Assembly (NCBI GenBank): GCA_001275005.1 | Contig: JWZX01003412.1 | Coordinates: 22,148 to 86,147, forward strand | Source: Chrysochromulina tobinii | Taxonomy: Eukaryota; Haptophyta; Prymnesiales; Chrysochromulinaceae | Reading direction: 5' to 3' | DNA length: 64,000 bases | Shown: positions 41,038 to 49,705 of the stretch, in pieces | Position numbering within the stretch: the stretch's first letter is position 1 | Layout: each line of letters begins with the position of its first letter | The notes under the pieces: generated by a model | Databases searched by the model: none | What the model was told of the DNA's origin: nothing | Seen by the model: only the letters and a program-made list of their open reading frames with translations | Position numbers and translations under genes: made by a program

Positions 41038-42672
41038 ATGGCGCGATTTTGCACTTTTTACCTCATCTTTCTTCCTTTTGCGATGTCATCTGTGACGTAT
41101 GCCTACTTTGCCCTTGCCGTCTTCATCTGTGTCTTTGTTTTCACCTTTCTATATTCCGCGTACCCCTATCTGACGCGCATTCAATCCTGGTCAGTGTTTG
41201 CTGGCGCCTTCCTTGTGCGGCCTTTGGGGGGCGTGCTTTTCGGCCATGTGGGCGACGTTCATGGTCGCGAGAAGGCGCTACTTTTCACGATCCTGGTCAT
41301 GGCAACGCCCACGCTTGGGATCGGCCTCCTGCCTGGATACGATTCGATTGGCATCGCCGCGCCGGTGGTGCTCATCATCCTGCGCCTGCTGCAAGGACTT
41401 GCCGCGGGTGGCGAGCTACCGGGCGCGCTCATCTTCGCTGTTGAGTCGGCTCCAGCAAAACAGCGCGGCCTCTTCGGCTCGCTCGTGCAGGCGAGCAGCG
41501 CCGGCTCGCTGCTCTCGAGTGCAGTTGCGGCGACGCTCTACTACACCCTCGGCGCCGAGGCAGTGGACTCGTGGGCTTGGCGTGTACCGTTTGTTCTGGG
41601 CGCGGGTATTGCAATCTACGTGTTCTGCCTGCGGCGCAGCTTCATGCCGACGCCGATATGGCTCGAGGCGCAGCCGCCCCCGCCCCCACCTGAGATCGAG
41701 CTCGACGCTCAATCCGACGCCCCAAGCGCACCGAAAGTCACAAGCATCGATGCCTGGCGCCATCGCCATCGCCATCGCCATCGGCGCCCGAGGGAGCAGT
41801 CTTGCTGCCGCGAGTCGCCGCTGCTTCGGGCGATACGTCTTGAGGGATGCGCGGTGCTGCGCATCATGTGCGCCTCGGCCCTGGGCAGCGTCGGCTACTA
41901 CGCGCTCTTCGTGTGGATCCCTTCGCACCTCGCCGAGAGCGGAAAGCTGAGGCCGGGCTGGGCGCTGGAGCTCAACATGTTCCTCCTACTCTGGTGGGCA
42001 GGCTTCGTGATCCTTGGAGGCTGGCTAGCGGACGTGACGCCCACGCAGCTCATGTGCGCGCAGACTCGGGGGCGCGGGTGCGGCTGCGGCCGTAGGCTCT
42101 GCTACCCGTCCCTCGGCGGATTGACTCTTGTCTGCGTCGCGGGGGCGTCTGCCGTGGCACTGTTGGCGCCGGCGCTGTTTTGGACCCTCGCTCTCCCGTC
42201 CGCGTCGCCGATCATCACCGCCATGCTGCTGGCGCTCACGGTCGGGGCGCACGGTGTGTTCACTGGGCCGCTTCAGGCGTGGTTCGTGCTCAGCCTGCGC
42301 TCTGTCAACAGCCGTTACTCGGCACTAGGGCTGGCGTACAACACGAGTGCGGCACTGTTTGGAGGCACTGTGCCGCTCGTCGCCACCGCCATCTCCGCGA
42401 GCGATCTCGGGCCGGGGGGCGTGGGCGCGTACCTGGCAGCGGCAGCGCTGGTCTCCGCATGCACGGTGACCTTCTCCGAACGCTTCATGCCGCTCGAAGC
42501 CGGCGAGCCGCCGCTCCTGCGCGAACAGGCGCACGTCGCGGTCGACATGGGCAGCATTGAGGGCGTCATCATCGACGACGACTACAACATCCAAAAGGAG
42601 CCACCACCGGCGGCGGCGGCGGCGGCGGTGGTGACGCCGCGTGTCACGCTGCCGGGCCCGCCGCCGCCATAG
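41038..42672 (+). CDS. MFS transporter of the metabolite:H+ symporter (MHS) type
   Basis: About 544 residues from ATG 41038, with about 12 TM helices. It shows the MHS-subfamily pattern of bacterial ProP/KgtP-like permeases: SWSVFAGAFLVRPLGGVLFG, then the MFS motif A GHVGDVHGREKALL, then LLQGLAAGGELPGALIFAVE, AP-x-x-QRGLFGSLVQ, and SWAWRVPFVLGAGIAIYVFC. A His/Arg-rich cytosolic loop (RHRHRHRHRRPREQ) lies between the two halves. The second half has GSVGYYALFVWIPSHLAE and FTGPLQAWFVLSL. MHS carriers import organic acids, proline/betaine or similar solutes with protons; the substrate here cannot be told. The C-terminal tail is Pro/Ala-rich. TM1 lacks the usual ExYDF-type motif, so a missed 5' exon is possible. 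Confidence 0.8.
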   Translation: MARFCTFYLIFLPFAMSSVTYAYFALAVFICVFVFTFLYSAYPYLTRIQSWSVFAGAFLVRPLGGVLFGHVGDVHGREKALLFTILVMATPTLGIGLLPGYDSIGIAAPVVLIILRLLQGLAAGGELPGALIFAVESAPAKQRGLFGSLVQASSAGSLLSSAVAATLYYTLGAEAVDSWAWRVPFVLGAGIAIYVFCLRRSFMPTPIWLEAQPPPPPPEIELDAQSDAPSAPKVTSIDAWRHRHRHRHRRPREQSCCRESPLLRAIRLEGCAVLRIMCASALGSVGYYALFVWIPSHLAESGKLRPGWALELNMFLLLWWAGFVILGGWLADVTPTQLMCAQTRGRGCGCGRRLCYPSLGGLTLVCVAGASAVALLAPALFWTLALPSASPIITAMLLALTVGAHGVFTGPLQAWFVLSLRSVNSRYSALGLAYNTSAALFGGTVPLVATAISASDLGPGGVGAYLAAAALVSACTVTFSERFMPLEAGEPPLLREQAHVAVDMGSIEGVIIDDDYNIQKEPPPAAAAAAVVTPRVTLPGPPPP

Positions 42673-42806
42673 CAACGTACAACTGCATACAATGACAACA
42701 ATGGACCGCCTTTAATTGTAATCATAGTAATTCATTCGCGACACCAAATTCACACCCCTTTTGCCGCATAGGGCCGCCGCTTTCCTCTCAATTGGAGGTC
42801 GAAGCG

Positions 42807-43436
42807 ATGCAGCGCGGAGGGCCCAACCGCGGACCGCCACAACAATGCGGCGGCCGTCCGCAGACGATGGGTAGTAGCCCATATGGCGGCGGCATGGGAA
42901 CTCCCCAGCAGCAGCAGCAGCAGCAGCGCAGGGGGGGCGCCTTCGGCACTACGCAGTCCGATGGCTTCCTTGCACGCCTCGAGCGAGTGGAGACGGACAC
43001 GAAGCCGACGACGGCAGGCGGTTCGGCGCCCATCACGCTGGAGAACTGGGCACAGCGCTCCAAGCAGCTTGCCCAGCTCATTATCGCCAACGAGGCCCGA
43101 GAGATGGAGGCACGAGCGAGGCTGGCTCAGGTTCAGCAGCGCCGGGAGATGGAAGGGCAGCAAATGCCTGCGCAGAACCACATGAGGAACCAGATGGGCC
43201 AGGGAGCCACGATCGATCGCCAGATGCAGCAGATGCAGATCCAGCAGATGCCGCCGCAGCGGATGCAGCAGACGCAGCAGATGCAGATGCAGCAACAGAT
43301 GCAGATGCAGCAACCCCCGCAGCGGATGCAGCAGACGCAGCAGACGCAGCAGATGCAGATGCAGCAACAAATGCAGATGCAGCAGCGCGCTCCCCAGGGC
43401 CGGCCGCACACACGGTCGAACATACAGCTCGGCTGA
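42807..43436 (+). CDS. Gln/Met-rich low-complexity protein
   Basis: A 209-residue protein from ATG 42807 (the frame opens earlier at a TTG). The N-terminus is Gly/Pro/Gln-rich with a Q7 run. The middle (about 50-110) is a short helical segment that looks ordered: SDGFLARLERVETDTKPTT, then ITLENWAQRSKQLAQLIIAN and EAREMEARARLAQVQQRREM. The C-terminal half is almost only Q, M and T/P (QMQMQQQMQMQQ), from repeats of CAGATG. Such tracts resemble prion-like or transcription-coactivator tails. No family is recognised. The opposite-strand frame here is a shadow of the repeats. Confidence 0.55.
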   Translation: MQRGGPNRGPPQQCGGRPQTMGSSPYGGGMGTPQQQQQQQRRGGAFGTTQSDGFLARLERVETDTKPTTAGGSAPITLENWAQRSKQLAQLIIANEAREMEARARLAQVQQRREMEGQQMPAQNHMRNQMGQGATIDRQMQQMQIQQMPPQRMQQTQQMQMQQQMQMQQPPQRMQQTQQTQQMQMQQQMQMQQRAPQGRPHTRSNIQLG

Positions 43437-43799
43437 AGCGCGGTCAAGGAAGCTAAGGCGGAAGGTGCCGCACTTGCCTGCTCTGCTGGCTCACCATGGC
43501 CACGGTAAAGTGCGCTGTGCGGCCCGGGTGACTGCTGTATGCGCATATTATGTGGAGATCGGCTCTTTCGAGGCCTGATATATCATATATTCTGAACAGG
43601 AATTTTCTCTCGTCAGATCGCGGCCTCACTGTCTTGTGGCGCTACGCTTCGCCCGGAAATAGCAGAAGCATGTCAAAGCATCGTCTGGGATCGGCGGGTC
43701 GTGCCTTAAGCCGGGAGGGGGTGACTTAAGCCGGTCGCGGTGACTTAAGGGGGGGTCTTTTCGACTTAAGTCGGTGCGCGCCTTAAACCACCGAGACGC
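43437..43799. other. Intergenic; right part is a palindromic-element copy
   Basis: Nothing coding is seen. Positions 43684-43795 are related to the element at 49343-49582 and reach to within a few bases of the next ATG. Confidence 0.4.
43684..43795 (+). mobile_element. Partial copy of the CTTAAG-rich MITE-like element
   Basis: Starts TCTGGGATCGGCGGGTCGTG and then CCTTAAGCCGGGAGGGGGTG, nearly identical to both ends of the 49343-49582 element. It continues with GACTTAAG/GACTTAAGTC blocks. It ends about 5 bp before the DLH gene's ATG, so it may form that gene's 5' UTR or core promoter. The opposite end is missing or diverged. Confidence 0.65.
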
Positions 43800-44777
43800 A
43801 TGTCCACGGACATGGCGACACCGACGGCGCCGCTGCTGCCGCCCACGGCAGAGGACTGTTGCACACCCAGCGCGCATCCACCGATCGCTGGTGGTGACAG
43901 CAGCGGGGCTCCGCTTTTGGGCCAATTTGTGGTGTTCACGCCGCCACAGGCGCCGGAAAGTTCCTTTGAGTGCTACCTGTCCTTCCCGGAGCGCAAATCC
44001 AGAGGTGTCATACTGCTCGCCACAGACATATTCGGGCTGCATGCGGGACGACACGCGCAAATGTGCGACAAATTGGCCGGGGCAGGCTTCATTGCAGCCT
44101 GCCCCGACCTCTTTGGCGACGGCCGCGCGCGGGCAGAGGCGCTGAATCCCTCGTGGCCCATCAAGACGCTACCAAACATCTGTGGCCTTCTCTGCAAGAT
44201 CAGCTGGATGAAGCGCGCGCTCAAGCTTCCGTGGGACGTCATCGCGCGCAAGATCGAGCACACGCTGAGGCACGTGATGAGCGAGCACGGCAGACGCTTC
44301 CCCGGCGCGGCCCCGCTCGCAGGCTGCGGCGCTGTTGGCCTCTGCTGGGGCGCTTCAGTAGTTGCACGGCTACTCTCTGACTCCGAAGCGGCCAGGCTGC
44401 CTATGCCAATTATTGGTGGCGTTGGTTTCCACCCGTCGCTGCGCGGAAATGAAGGCGAGACCCTCGTAGGCGCCGTCACGAGACCCTTTCTGCTCTGCCC
44501 GGCGGGTGATGATCCGGTGAACGTGCAGCCGAGCGGCGCGCTCGCCGCTGTTCTCGTCGCCCGGTTCGGGACGAACACGATCGTGCCATTCCCCGAGATG
44601 CTACACGGCTGGATGCCACGTGGTCCACTTGAACAACCTGCCATCCGGCGCGACTACGAGCTGGGCCTCGCGACGATGCTCGAGTTCTTCGACGACAAGC
44701 TGCCCGTCGGGGGCGATGTGGCCTGTGGAGCGCCTGACATGGCGCCTGGTCTCATGAGTCAGGCGCACTCGAGGTGA
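43800..44777 (+). CDS. Dienelactone hydrolase family protein
   Basis: A 325-residue single-exon alpha/beta hydrolase. The Cys-Asp-His triad of the DLH family is visible: C182 in GLCWGAS (nucleophile elbow), an Asp in CPAGDDP (237/238) and H269 in EMLHGWMPRG. The oxyanion-side segment GVILLATDIFGLHAGRHAQM, then DKLAGAGFIAACPDLFGDGR, is typical. Bacterial DLH opens dienelactone rings during chlorocatechol breakdown, while eukaryotic members act on unknown small carboxyl esters or lactones. The first about 45 residues are an unstructured Pro/Ala/Thr-rich extension, and no signal peptide is present. The gene starts immediately downstream of a MITE-like fragment. Confidence 0.88.
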   Translation: MSTDMATPTAPLLPPTAEDCCTPSAHPPIAGGDSSGAPLLGQFVVFTPPQAPESSFECYLSFPERKSRGVILLATDIFGLHAGRHAQMCDKLAGAGFIAACPDLFGDGRARAEALNPSWPIKTLPNICGLLCKISWMKRALKLPWDVIARKIEHTLRHVMSEHGRRFPGAAPLAGCGAVGLCWGASVVARLLSDSEAARLPMPIIGGVGFHPSLRGNEGETLVGAVTRPFLLCPAGDDPVNVQPSGALAAVLVARFGTNTIVPFPEMLHGWMPRGPLEQPAIRRDYELGLATMLEFFDDKLPVGGDVACGAPDMAPGLMSQAHSR

Positions 44778-45443
44778 TTTGCTCGGCGATTGGCGACGCT
44801 GCGCAAGCGATCACACAGGCCGCGGACGACCTACTTATGAGGCCTCTTACGGGTACTTACGGGGGTGGGCGACGTCGCGAAGAATCTAGGGAATCTAATC
44901 CGCCGGGTCTTCGAAGCTGAGCCACCGCCTCCGGCCGCCGACACGAGCGCTGAGTTGAGCGCTGCGACGTGGCGGCTGTGAAGGCGGCGGCGGCCTTGAT
45001 GCTTGAAGGTGGACGGCGAAGATGATAACGACGTTGATGATGACGACGTTCATGATGAAGACGTGGACTTTGATCTCTTCGACAAGAAAGAGGCGCAAGG
45101 CGGCCGGCAAAGCGAAGCGAAAGGCGGCGGCTGTCAAGCGGAATGAGGCATGTCTTTGTCTTCCGGCGCGGGGAATGCAGCCATCGGCGGGGGCGCACGC
45201 GCGCCTTTTTGTTTTTCAACGCCGGCGCTTGAGTTTGAGGTTTGACACTTTCGACTCAGTGAAAAAGTATGTGACAGTGACCACTCACGATCACAACAGT
45301 AACCACTCAAATCACGCGTGACCTTTGGTGGCAACGAGCTGAGAGTGCAACTGGGCCTCCCAAGTTTTAGAGTCGGCCCCCGGGAAACGAGATGAGCGGG
45401 CTTGTGAGTGAGTCTTGGGTGTCTTCAGTCTAAGAAGGTTGCC
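44778..45443. other. Intergenic; possible acidic exon
   Basis: In the plus strand at about 45017-45145 a short frame after an AG reads GEDDNDVDDDDVHDEDVDFD and LFDKKEAQGG before a stop. It looks coding-like (acidic), but its upstream exons could not be found, so it is not called as a gene. Confidence 0.3.
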
Positions 45444-46115
45444 CTACTGCCCGGCAGCGGGGCGGTTGCAGTGGTTGCGGCCAGACTGGTCAAACGAATT
45501 TGGGATTCCAAAGTTCTCCAACGTGACGTTCAGGCCACTAGCCTTGGCCAGCATCAACTGCACCTGGAGAACCCACTGCATGATCTCAGGGTGCTGCGCG
45601 TGAATGTTGAGCGGCGGAGCGGCATTAGGGCCCATCACCTGCTGCACAGCATCGCGAAGATTATTGGCCGCCAGCTTGATGCCGACTCGCGGCCCGTGGG
45701 CACTCATCCTCTCCAGCTGATTGTACGTGTACAGAGGCACAGGCAGCCCGTGGACGATGTTCGGACCTGTTTGCTCTGCCGGCACTGCATGCGACGGGAC
45801 ATCTCCCGCCGTGCGCGGGTAGATCTCAGTAAGGGGCACCGCGCCCGGGTTTACTTTAGGGTAGGTGCCATTGAACATGGGCGTGGCCGCCATCTGGTTG
45901 TCCGTGGTGGTCCGCTGAGGCGCGACACGGGAAAGACCAAGGACGCGCTCAGCCTCTACGAGTGCGGGTTCTTTGGCAGCGGGCTTGTCATCCGGATAGA
46001 TCCGGGCCTCCTCGTACTGCGTGGGAGGATGACCACGAAGGCCGGTGTTGACCTCGGTGTTGAAGCGGCGCTGATCGAATTTGTTGGGAGGCCCACCCTT
46101 CGGGCCGAACGACAT
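45444..46115 (-). CDS. Uncharacterised conserved-looking 223-residue protein
   Basis: Start at ATG 46115 (MSFGPKGGPPNKFDQRRFNT). The N-terminal half is Pro/Gln/Thr-rich with short motifs (YPDDKPAAKEPALVEAER, NPGAVPLTEIYPRTAGDVPS). The C-terminal about 90 residues look ordered: LYTYNQLERMSAHGPRVGIK, then LAANNLRDAVQQVMGP and HPEIMQWVLQVQLMLAKASG. The helix-turn-helix-like LERMSAHGPRVGIKLAAN stretch faintly recalls a SAP-type motif, but I would not assign a family. No TM or signal peptide is present. The last residues (SGRNHCNRPAAGQ) could be intron read-through. Confidence 0.55.
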   Translation of the reverse strand: MSFGPKGGPPNKFDQRRFNTEVNTGLRGHPPTQYEEARIYPDDKPAAKEPALVEAERVLGLSRVAPQRTTTDNQMAATPMFNGTYPKVNPGAVPLTEIYPRTAGDVPSHAVPAEQTGPNIVHGLPVPLYTYNQLERMSAHGPRVGIKLAANNLRDAVQQVMGPNAAPPLNIHAQHPEIMQWVLQVQLMLAKASGLNVTLENFGIPNSFDQSGRNHCNRPAAGQ

Positions 46116-46603
46116 TTCCCGACTTGAATGACCTCACTGGTGTGAAACGGCTGTGAGCATAGTGAGCGACCTTTGAAAAGCGCGTCTAACGTGAAGATGC
46201 ATAACGTGAAGCGATTCCGAGTTCGTAAAAGTTTTGTCTTTACTCTTTTGAGTTTAAATCTGAAGTATCGCCCCTCCTCTGCCGGAGCGCAGCCAGACCC
46301 ATGGTAGCATACGACCACAATCTCTCAATCGCTAGTCTTTGCCTAAGGGTACAGACTAGTCATCTGACGCCGACTACTCGGAGTACAATGTATCATGTGT
46401 AAAAGGAACGCCCCGAACGCGCACGGTCGAGTGGTCCTGTCGGTCGACACTGAGGTCGACAGCTCGACACCGCTCCGCACGGAGTCAATGCGGCTCCATG
46501 CAAATCTAGCTGCATGCGAGGCAGTGGGGTCGACTCTCTCTCTGGTCTCTCCCGTCCACTTGCGCGAGGCAAGACACGTGGCTCGTGGGGCACGCATGGC
46601 CTC
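46116..46603. other. Intergenic between two minus-strand genes
   Basis: No domain-bearing frame is seen. It should hold the promoter of the preceding unknown gene and the 3' UTR of the deaminase gene. Confidence 0.4.
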
Positions 46604-47529
46604 TCACTTCTTGGGTCGCTTTGCACTCGACTCCATGAGCGTCTCGACCCGCGCCAACCCGAGCATCTCTTCGCGATGCGGCAATGACTTGAAGTATTTG
46701 GCCGTGCGCACTCGCATCTCCAGGGTCGCATCTTCGTCGCACACCACGATAGCCTTCGGATGCATTTGGATGGCACTCGCCGTAAACATGTGGTTGACGC
46801 CGCCCTCAATGCACTTCTCGAGCGCGTAGGCTTTGTGTGCACCGGTGATGAGCACCAGCACCTCGTCGGCATCGAGCACAGTGCCGACTCCCACGGTGAG
46901 CGCCATGCGCGGCACCGCGGTGACGTCACCACCAAAAAAGCGCGCGTTCGCAATGATTGTGTCCTGCGCGAGCGTCTTGATGCGCGTGCGTGATGAGAGC
47001 GATGAGCCCGGCTCGTTAAAGGCAATGTGGCCATCGGGCCCAATGCCCGCGAGGAAGAGCTTGATGCCCCCATAAGACTTGATCTTCTCCTCGTAGCGAT
47101 CGCACTCGACCTTCAGATCGGGCGCATTGCCGTCGAGGATGTTGACGTTCTGCCGCTGGATGTCGATGTGCCGGAAGAGGTTCTCCCACATGAATGAATG
47201 GTAGCTCTCCGGATGGTCTCGGGGCAGCCCGCAGTACTCATCCATATTGAAAGTGACGACGTGTTGGAAAGAGACCTTCTGCTCCTTATATAGACCGATG
47301 AGCTTCTTGTAACATGCAAGCGGCGTCGAGCCCGTCGGCAGCCCAAGCACGTACGGCTTGGCTGCTGTCGGCGCGAAGTCGTTGATCTTTTTGACAACGT
47401 AAGCCGCCACAAGGTCGGCGACCTGCGCAAGTGAGCCGTGTGGTCGAATGAGCTACTCATGTAGACGCAGGACGTGCGGAGGTATACTCGACGCACCTCT
47501 TCCGGCGTGTCCTCGATGATTAGTCTCAT
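46604..47529 (-). CDS. Glucosamine-6-phosphate deaminase (2 exons)
   Basis: Exons 47529-47497 (11 codons, [11 protein letters not shown]) and 47422-46604. The 74-bp intron is GTGCGT..GCGCAG, phase 0. The 283-residue product isomerises and deaminates glucosamine-6-phosphate to fructose-6-phosphate and ammonia, linking amino-sugar breakdown to glycolysis. After splicing the catalytic residues fall exactly at the E. coli NagB numbers: D72 in NMDEY, D141 and H143 in [10 protein letters not shown], and E148 in NEPGSS. The phosphate loop GLPTGSTP and the SRTRIKTL substrate-binding segment are present. This agreement confirms the small first exon. The C-terminus is short, like the eukaryotic GNPDA enzymes. 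Start at ATG 47529. Confidence 0.94.
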
Positions 47530-47597
47530 GCCGACGGTTGTTCTGAGGGGGGCGCGCTCAGCTGTCTGTGAACGATCCTGTGAACTATCTCAAAAAA

Positions 47598-48989
47598 CTA
47601 GGCCGCCAGCTCGCTGAACAAGCCGACGAGCGAGCGCACTGCCCGGCCGGGCGCGCACAGCTCGTCGTACAGCTCGCGGCAGCGCTGCGCCACAGCCTCG
47701 GCCGCTGGATCCTCCAGGGCCCACTTGACCCGTACGTCCAGGTCACTCAGATCCACGGCTGCGGGCACGAAATGAGCCCACGGCTCTAGCTGAGGCAGCG
47801 GCGGCAACATGCTCCCAAGCACGACGAGCACACAGCCCGAGCCGAGTGCCCATTTCCATGAGACGTCCCAGCCCGTGCTCCCCCCCTCGACGAGCAGTAG
47901 CACTTGGCATGACATCATCTGCCGACGGCTCCGCGGTGCTGCTGTGCCGAGGAAGCCCACATCATACTGACACCTGCCGGTGCAATGGTGCACGAGCCGT
48001 GCCCGAAGCGATCCCTCACCTGCCTCGGCCGCGCCGCCGCGCCCGCCGCGCCAAATAGCGACCTGTCGGCGCCTCGCCAAGCGTCGCCTTGCGGTCGGAC
48101 GCTCGTCAAGTACCGGTTGATTGGCCAATTCATCTAGCGATTGCAGCAGGTGGGACCCTGGCGGATGCGGCGCGTCTGCCAGACGGTAGGGCAGCAGTGC
48201 CACCACCCTTACCACACATAGCTCCGCTGCAATCTTCTGAGCGAAAGCGCTCACGACGGCGTCGCTTTTGGAAGCAGCGGCAGCAGCAGCACTGCCAATG
48301 AGGCAGCGAGGCACAAGAGGCACGAGCACGTACACAGCTGCGAGCCTCGCCAGCCGCCGCACAGCTGTTAGGATTGGACCGTCCAGCGCATGGGTCGATG
48401 AAGGCTGATGCTGTTGAACGAGCGGCGAATGCAGAAGAAATTGTCGGCCGTCGGGAGTGAACAGAAAGGCTTTGCTGATGCCGTCGTCGTCGAGCGGGTC
48501 GAAAGACACAGTGGTGAGTAGCGCTGCTGTAGGTTGCTCAAGCTCTGAGTACTGCTCGCGTTTCAACTTGCTGAGCGCGTTAGCTAGCTTCTGACGCTTC
48601 GGGAGGGCATCAACGCCGCTCGCCTTGAGAAAGGCGAGGAGCTCGACGCGCTCCTCGTGACGCACGAGCAAGCTGCGCAAGGTCTGCTCTCGAAGATGCT
48701 CCGCGAGCTCAGTCAGGCCGTTGTTGTCCAAAATGTGCGCAAGGTCGTCGCCAGTTGAGTCGGCTACAGCCGTGCGGTGAGCCCCACCCTGAGCCAACGC
48801 CTTCCGTGCCTCATCCATCGTCAAGCACGGAGAGCACTGTTGTTCCTTGTTGGCAAGTTGCTCAGATACGCTTTCGCCGGTCGAATCATGATTCCCTTCC
48901 AAATCACTGTCCGGGCAGGCGGCCCATTGAGCGGCTAAGTCTGTTACCACGGCGCTTAGCCTGGTTGGCACGCCTTCGGGCGCGCACAT
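47598..48989 (-). CDS. GT90/CAP10-like glycosyltransferase with N-terminal SAM-like module
   Basis: 463 residues from ATG 48989 (the frame is open to ATG 49289, but that part spans a repeat element). Residues about 80-150 contain DDLAHILDNNGLTELAEHLR and VELLAFLKASGVDALPKRQK, then LANALSKLKRE, a helical SAM-like module that I recognise as recurrent in protist proteins. The C-terminal part resembles GT90 (CAP10/POGLUT) enzymes: RRQVAIWRGG, QYDVGFLG, then CQVLLLVEGGSTGWDVSWKW, ALGSGCVLV, LEPWAHFVPAAVDLSDLDVR and VKWALEDPAAEAVAQRCREL. GT90 enzymes transfer xylose or glucose to proteins or glycans in the secretory pathway. The middle has few GT90 marks and a hydrophobic stretch, so unspliced introns or decay are possible. 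Confidence 0.68.
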   Translation of the reverse strand: MCAPEGVPTRLSAVVTDLAAQWAACPDSDLEGNHDSTGESVSEQLANKEQQCSPCLTMDEARKALAQGGAHRTAVADSTGDDLAHILDNNGLTELAEHLREQTLRSLLVRHEERVELLAFLKASGVDALPKRQKLANALSKLKREQYSELEQPTAALLTTVSFDPLDDDGISKAFLFTPDGRQFLLHSPLVQQHQPSSTHALDGPILTAVRRLARLAAVYVLVPLVPRCLIGSAAAAAASKSDAVVSAFAQKIAAELCVVRVVALLPYRLADAPHPPGSHLLQSLDELANQPVLDERPTARRRLARRRQVAIWRGGRGGAAEAGEGSLRARLVHHCTGRCQYDVGFLGTAAPRSRRQMMSCQVLLLVEGGSTGWDVSWKWALGSGCVLVVLGSMLPPLPQLEPWAHFVPAAVDLSDLDVRVKWALEDPAAEAVAQRCRELYDELCAPGRAVRSLVGLFSELAA

Positions 48990-48997
48990 TGGACCCG

Positions 48998-49118
48998 CGT
49001 GAAGAGCTGTCGAGTAAACACCTCTCTTTCCCCACAGCACGCTGTGACGCTCGGGCAATGCCGCTTCGCTTGTCACTTGTGAACGAGAGGAGAGGTGTTT
49101 ACTCGACAGCGTGAAGAG
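48998..49118. mobile_element. 103-bp TIR element with GT..AG ends and 9-bp direct repeats (introner-like)
   Basis: The element 49007-49109 starts CTGTCGAGTAAACACCTCTC and ends with its exact inverse GAGAGGTGTTTACTCGACAG (20-bp perfect TIR). The 9-mer CGTGAAGAG occurs directly before (48998-49006) and after (49110-49118), as a target-site duplication would. Read on either strand, the unit carries GT near its start (ctGTCGAG) and AG at its end (CTCGACAG), so insertion into a transcript could create an intron. It lies just upstream of the GT90-like gene's ATG, in a frame that stays open. Confidence 0.75.
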
Positions 49119-49342
49119 AGCGAAAAGACTTCCACACTTATCGCTTGTGTTCGTCCGTTTCAGGGGATCAGGGCCCTCTCGGCCAGACACACACCCACAA
49201 GCCCCGAAAAGGCGTGCGTGGGAGGCGCTCTCCACACGATTCGCAGCCACGCTGACGTGTCGCGTCGCTCGGAGGTCAAGGTAGGACATCAAACCCTGAC
49301 ATCAAACACACAGGATTTGTCGATGATTGTCTCCGTACGGCG

Positions 49343-49582
49343 TCTGGGATCGGCAGGTCGTGCCTTAAGTCGGGAGGGGGTGACTTAAGTCGCGCCGGTA
49401 CTTATGTCGGGACACACCGTGACTTAAGATGAAATCTCCCGGTACGACTTTACGTCACGCGTGCTCGATTGCGCGTGCTCCGACTTAAGTCGCCGTAAAG
49501 TCGCCGGGGCCGACTTAAGTCGGTGCACGGGCCGACTTCAGTCACCCCCTCCCGGCTTAAGGCACGACCCACCGATCCCAGA
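49343..49582. mobile_element. 240-bp palindromic MITE-like element rich in GACTTAAGTC
   Basis: Left end TCTGGGATCGGCAGGTCGTG followed by CCTTAAGTCGGGAGGGGGTG. The right end is the near-exact inverse (CACCCCCTCCCGGCTTAAGG, then CACGACCCACCGATCCCAGA), giving TIRs of about 50 bp. The interior holds several copies of the palindrome GACTTAAGTC or variants. CCGTAC lies just outside both ends, a possible short target duplication. It encodes nothing. A partial copy is at 43684-43795. Confidence 0.8.
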
Positions 49583-49705
49583 CCGTACCTGGTTTAACCT
49601 GTCAGGTAGTACCTGCCGACCGGTTTTGTTCGGTTGCGTTTTGTTCGGAGTGGATGTACGATGTAGGCTTGTAGCTTCGACTTGTACTCAATGTTTAGTT
49701 CACCG

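Larger units (their letters stand above)
48990..49705. other. Intergenic containing two transposon-like palindromes
   Basis: Holds the 103-bp TIR element (49007-49109 between direct repeats) and the 240-bp CTTAAG-rich element (49343-49582). No coding frame beyond them is convincing. Confidence 0.45.

Noticed and set aside
42750-43409. Minus-strand Leu/His-rich frame
   Set aside because: It is the reverse reading of the CAGATG repeats of the Q/M-rich gene.
45017-45145. Acidic reading frame ending DFDLFDKKEAQGG
   Set aside because: Coding-like composition, but a stop precedes it and no upstream exon could be tied to it.
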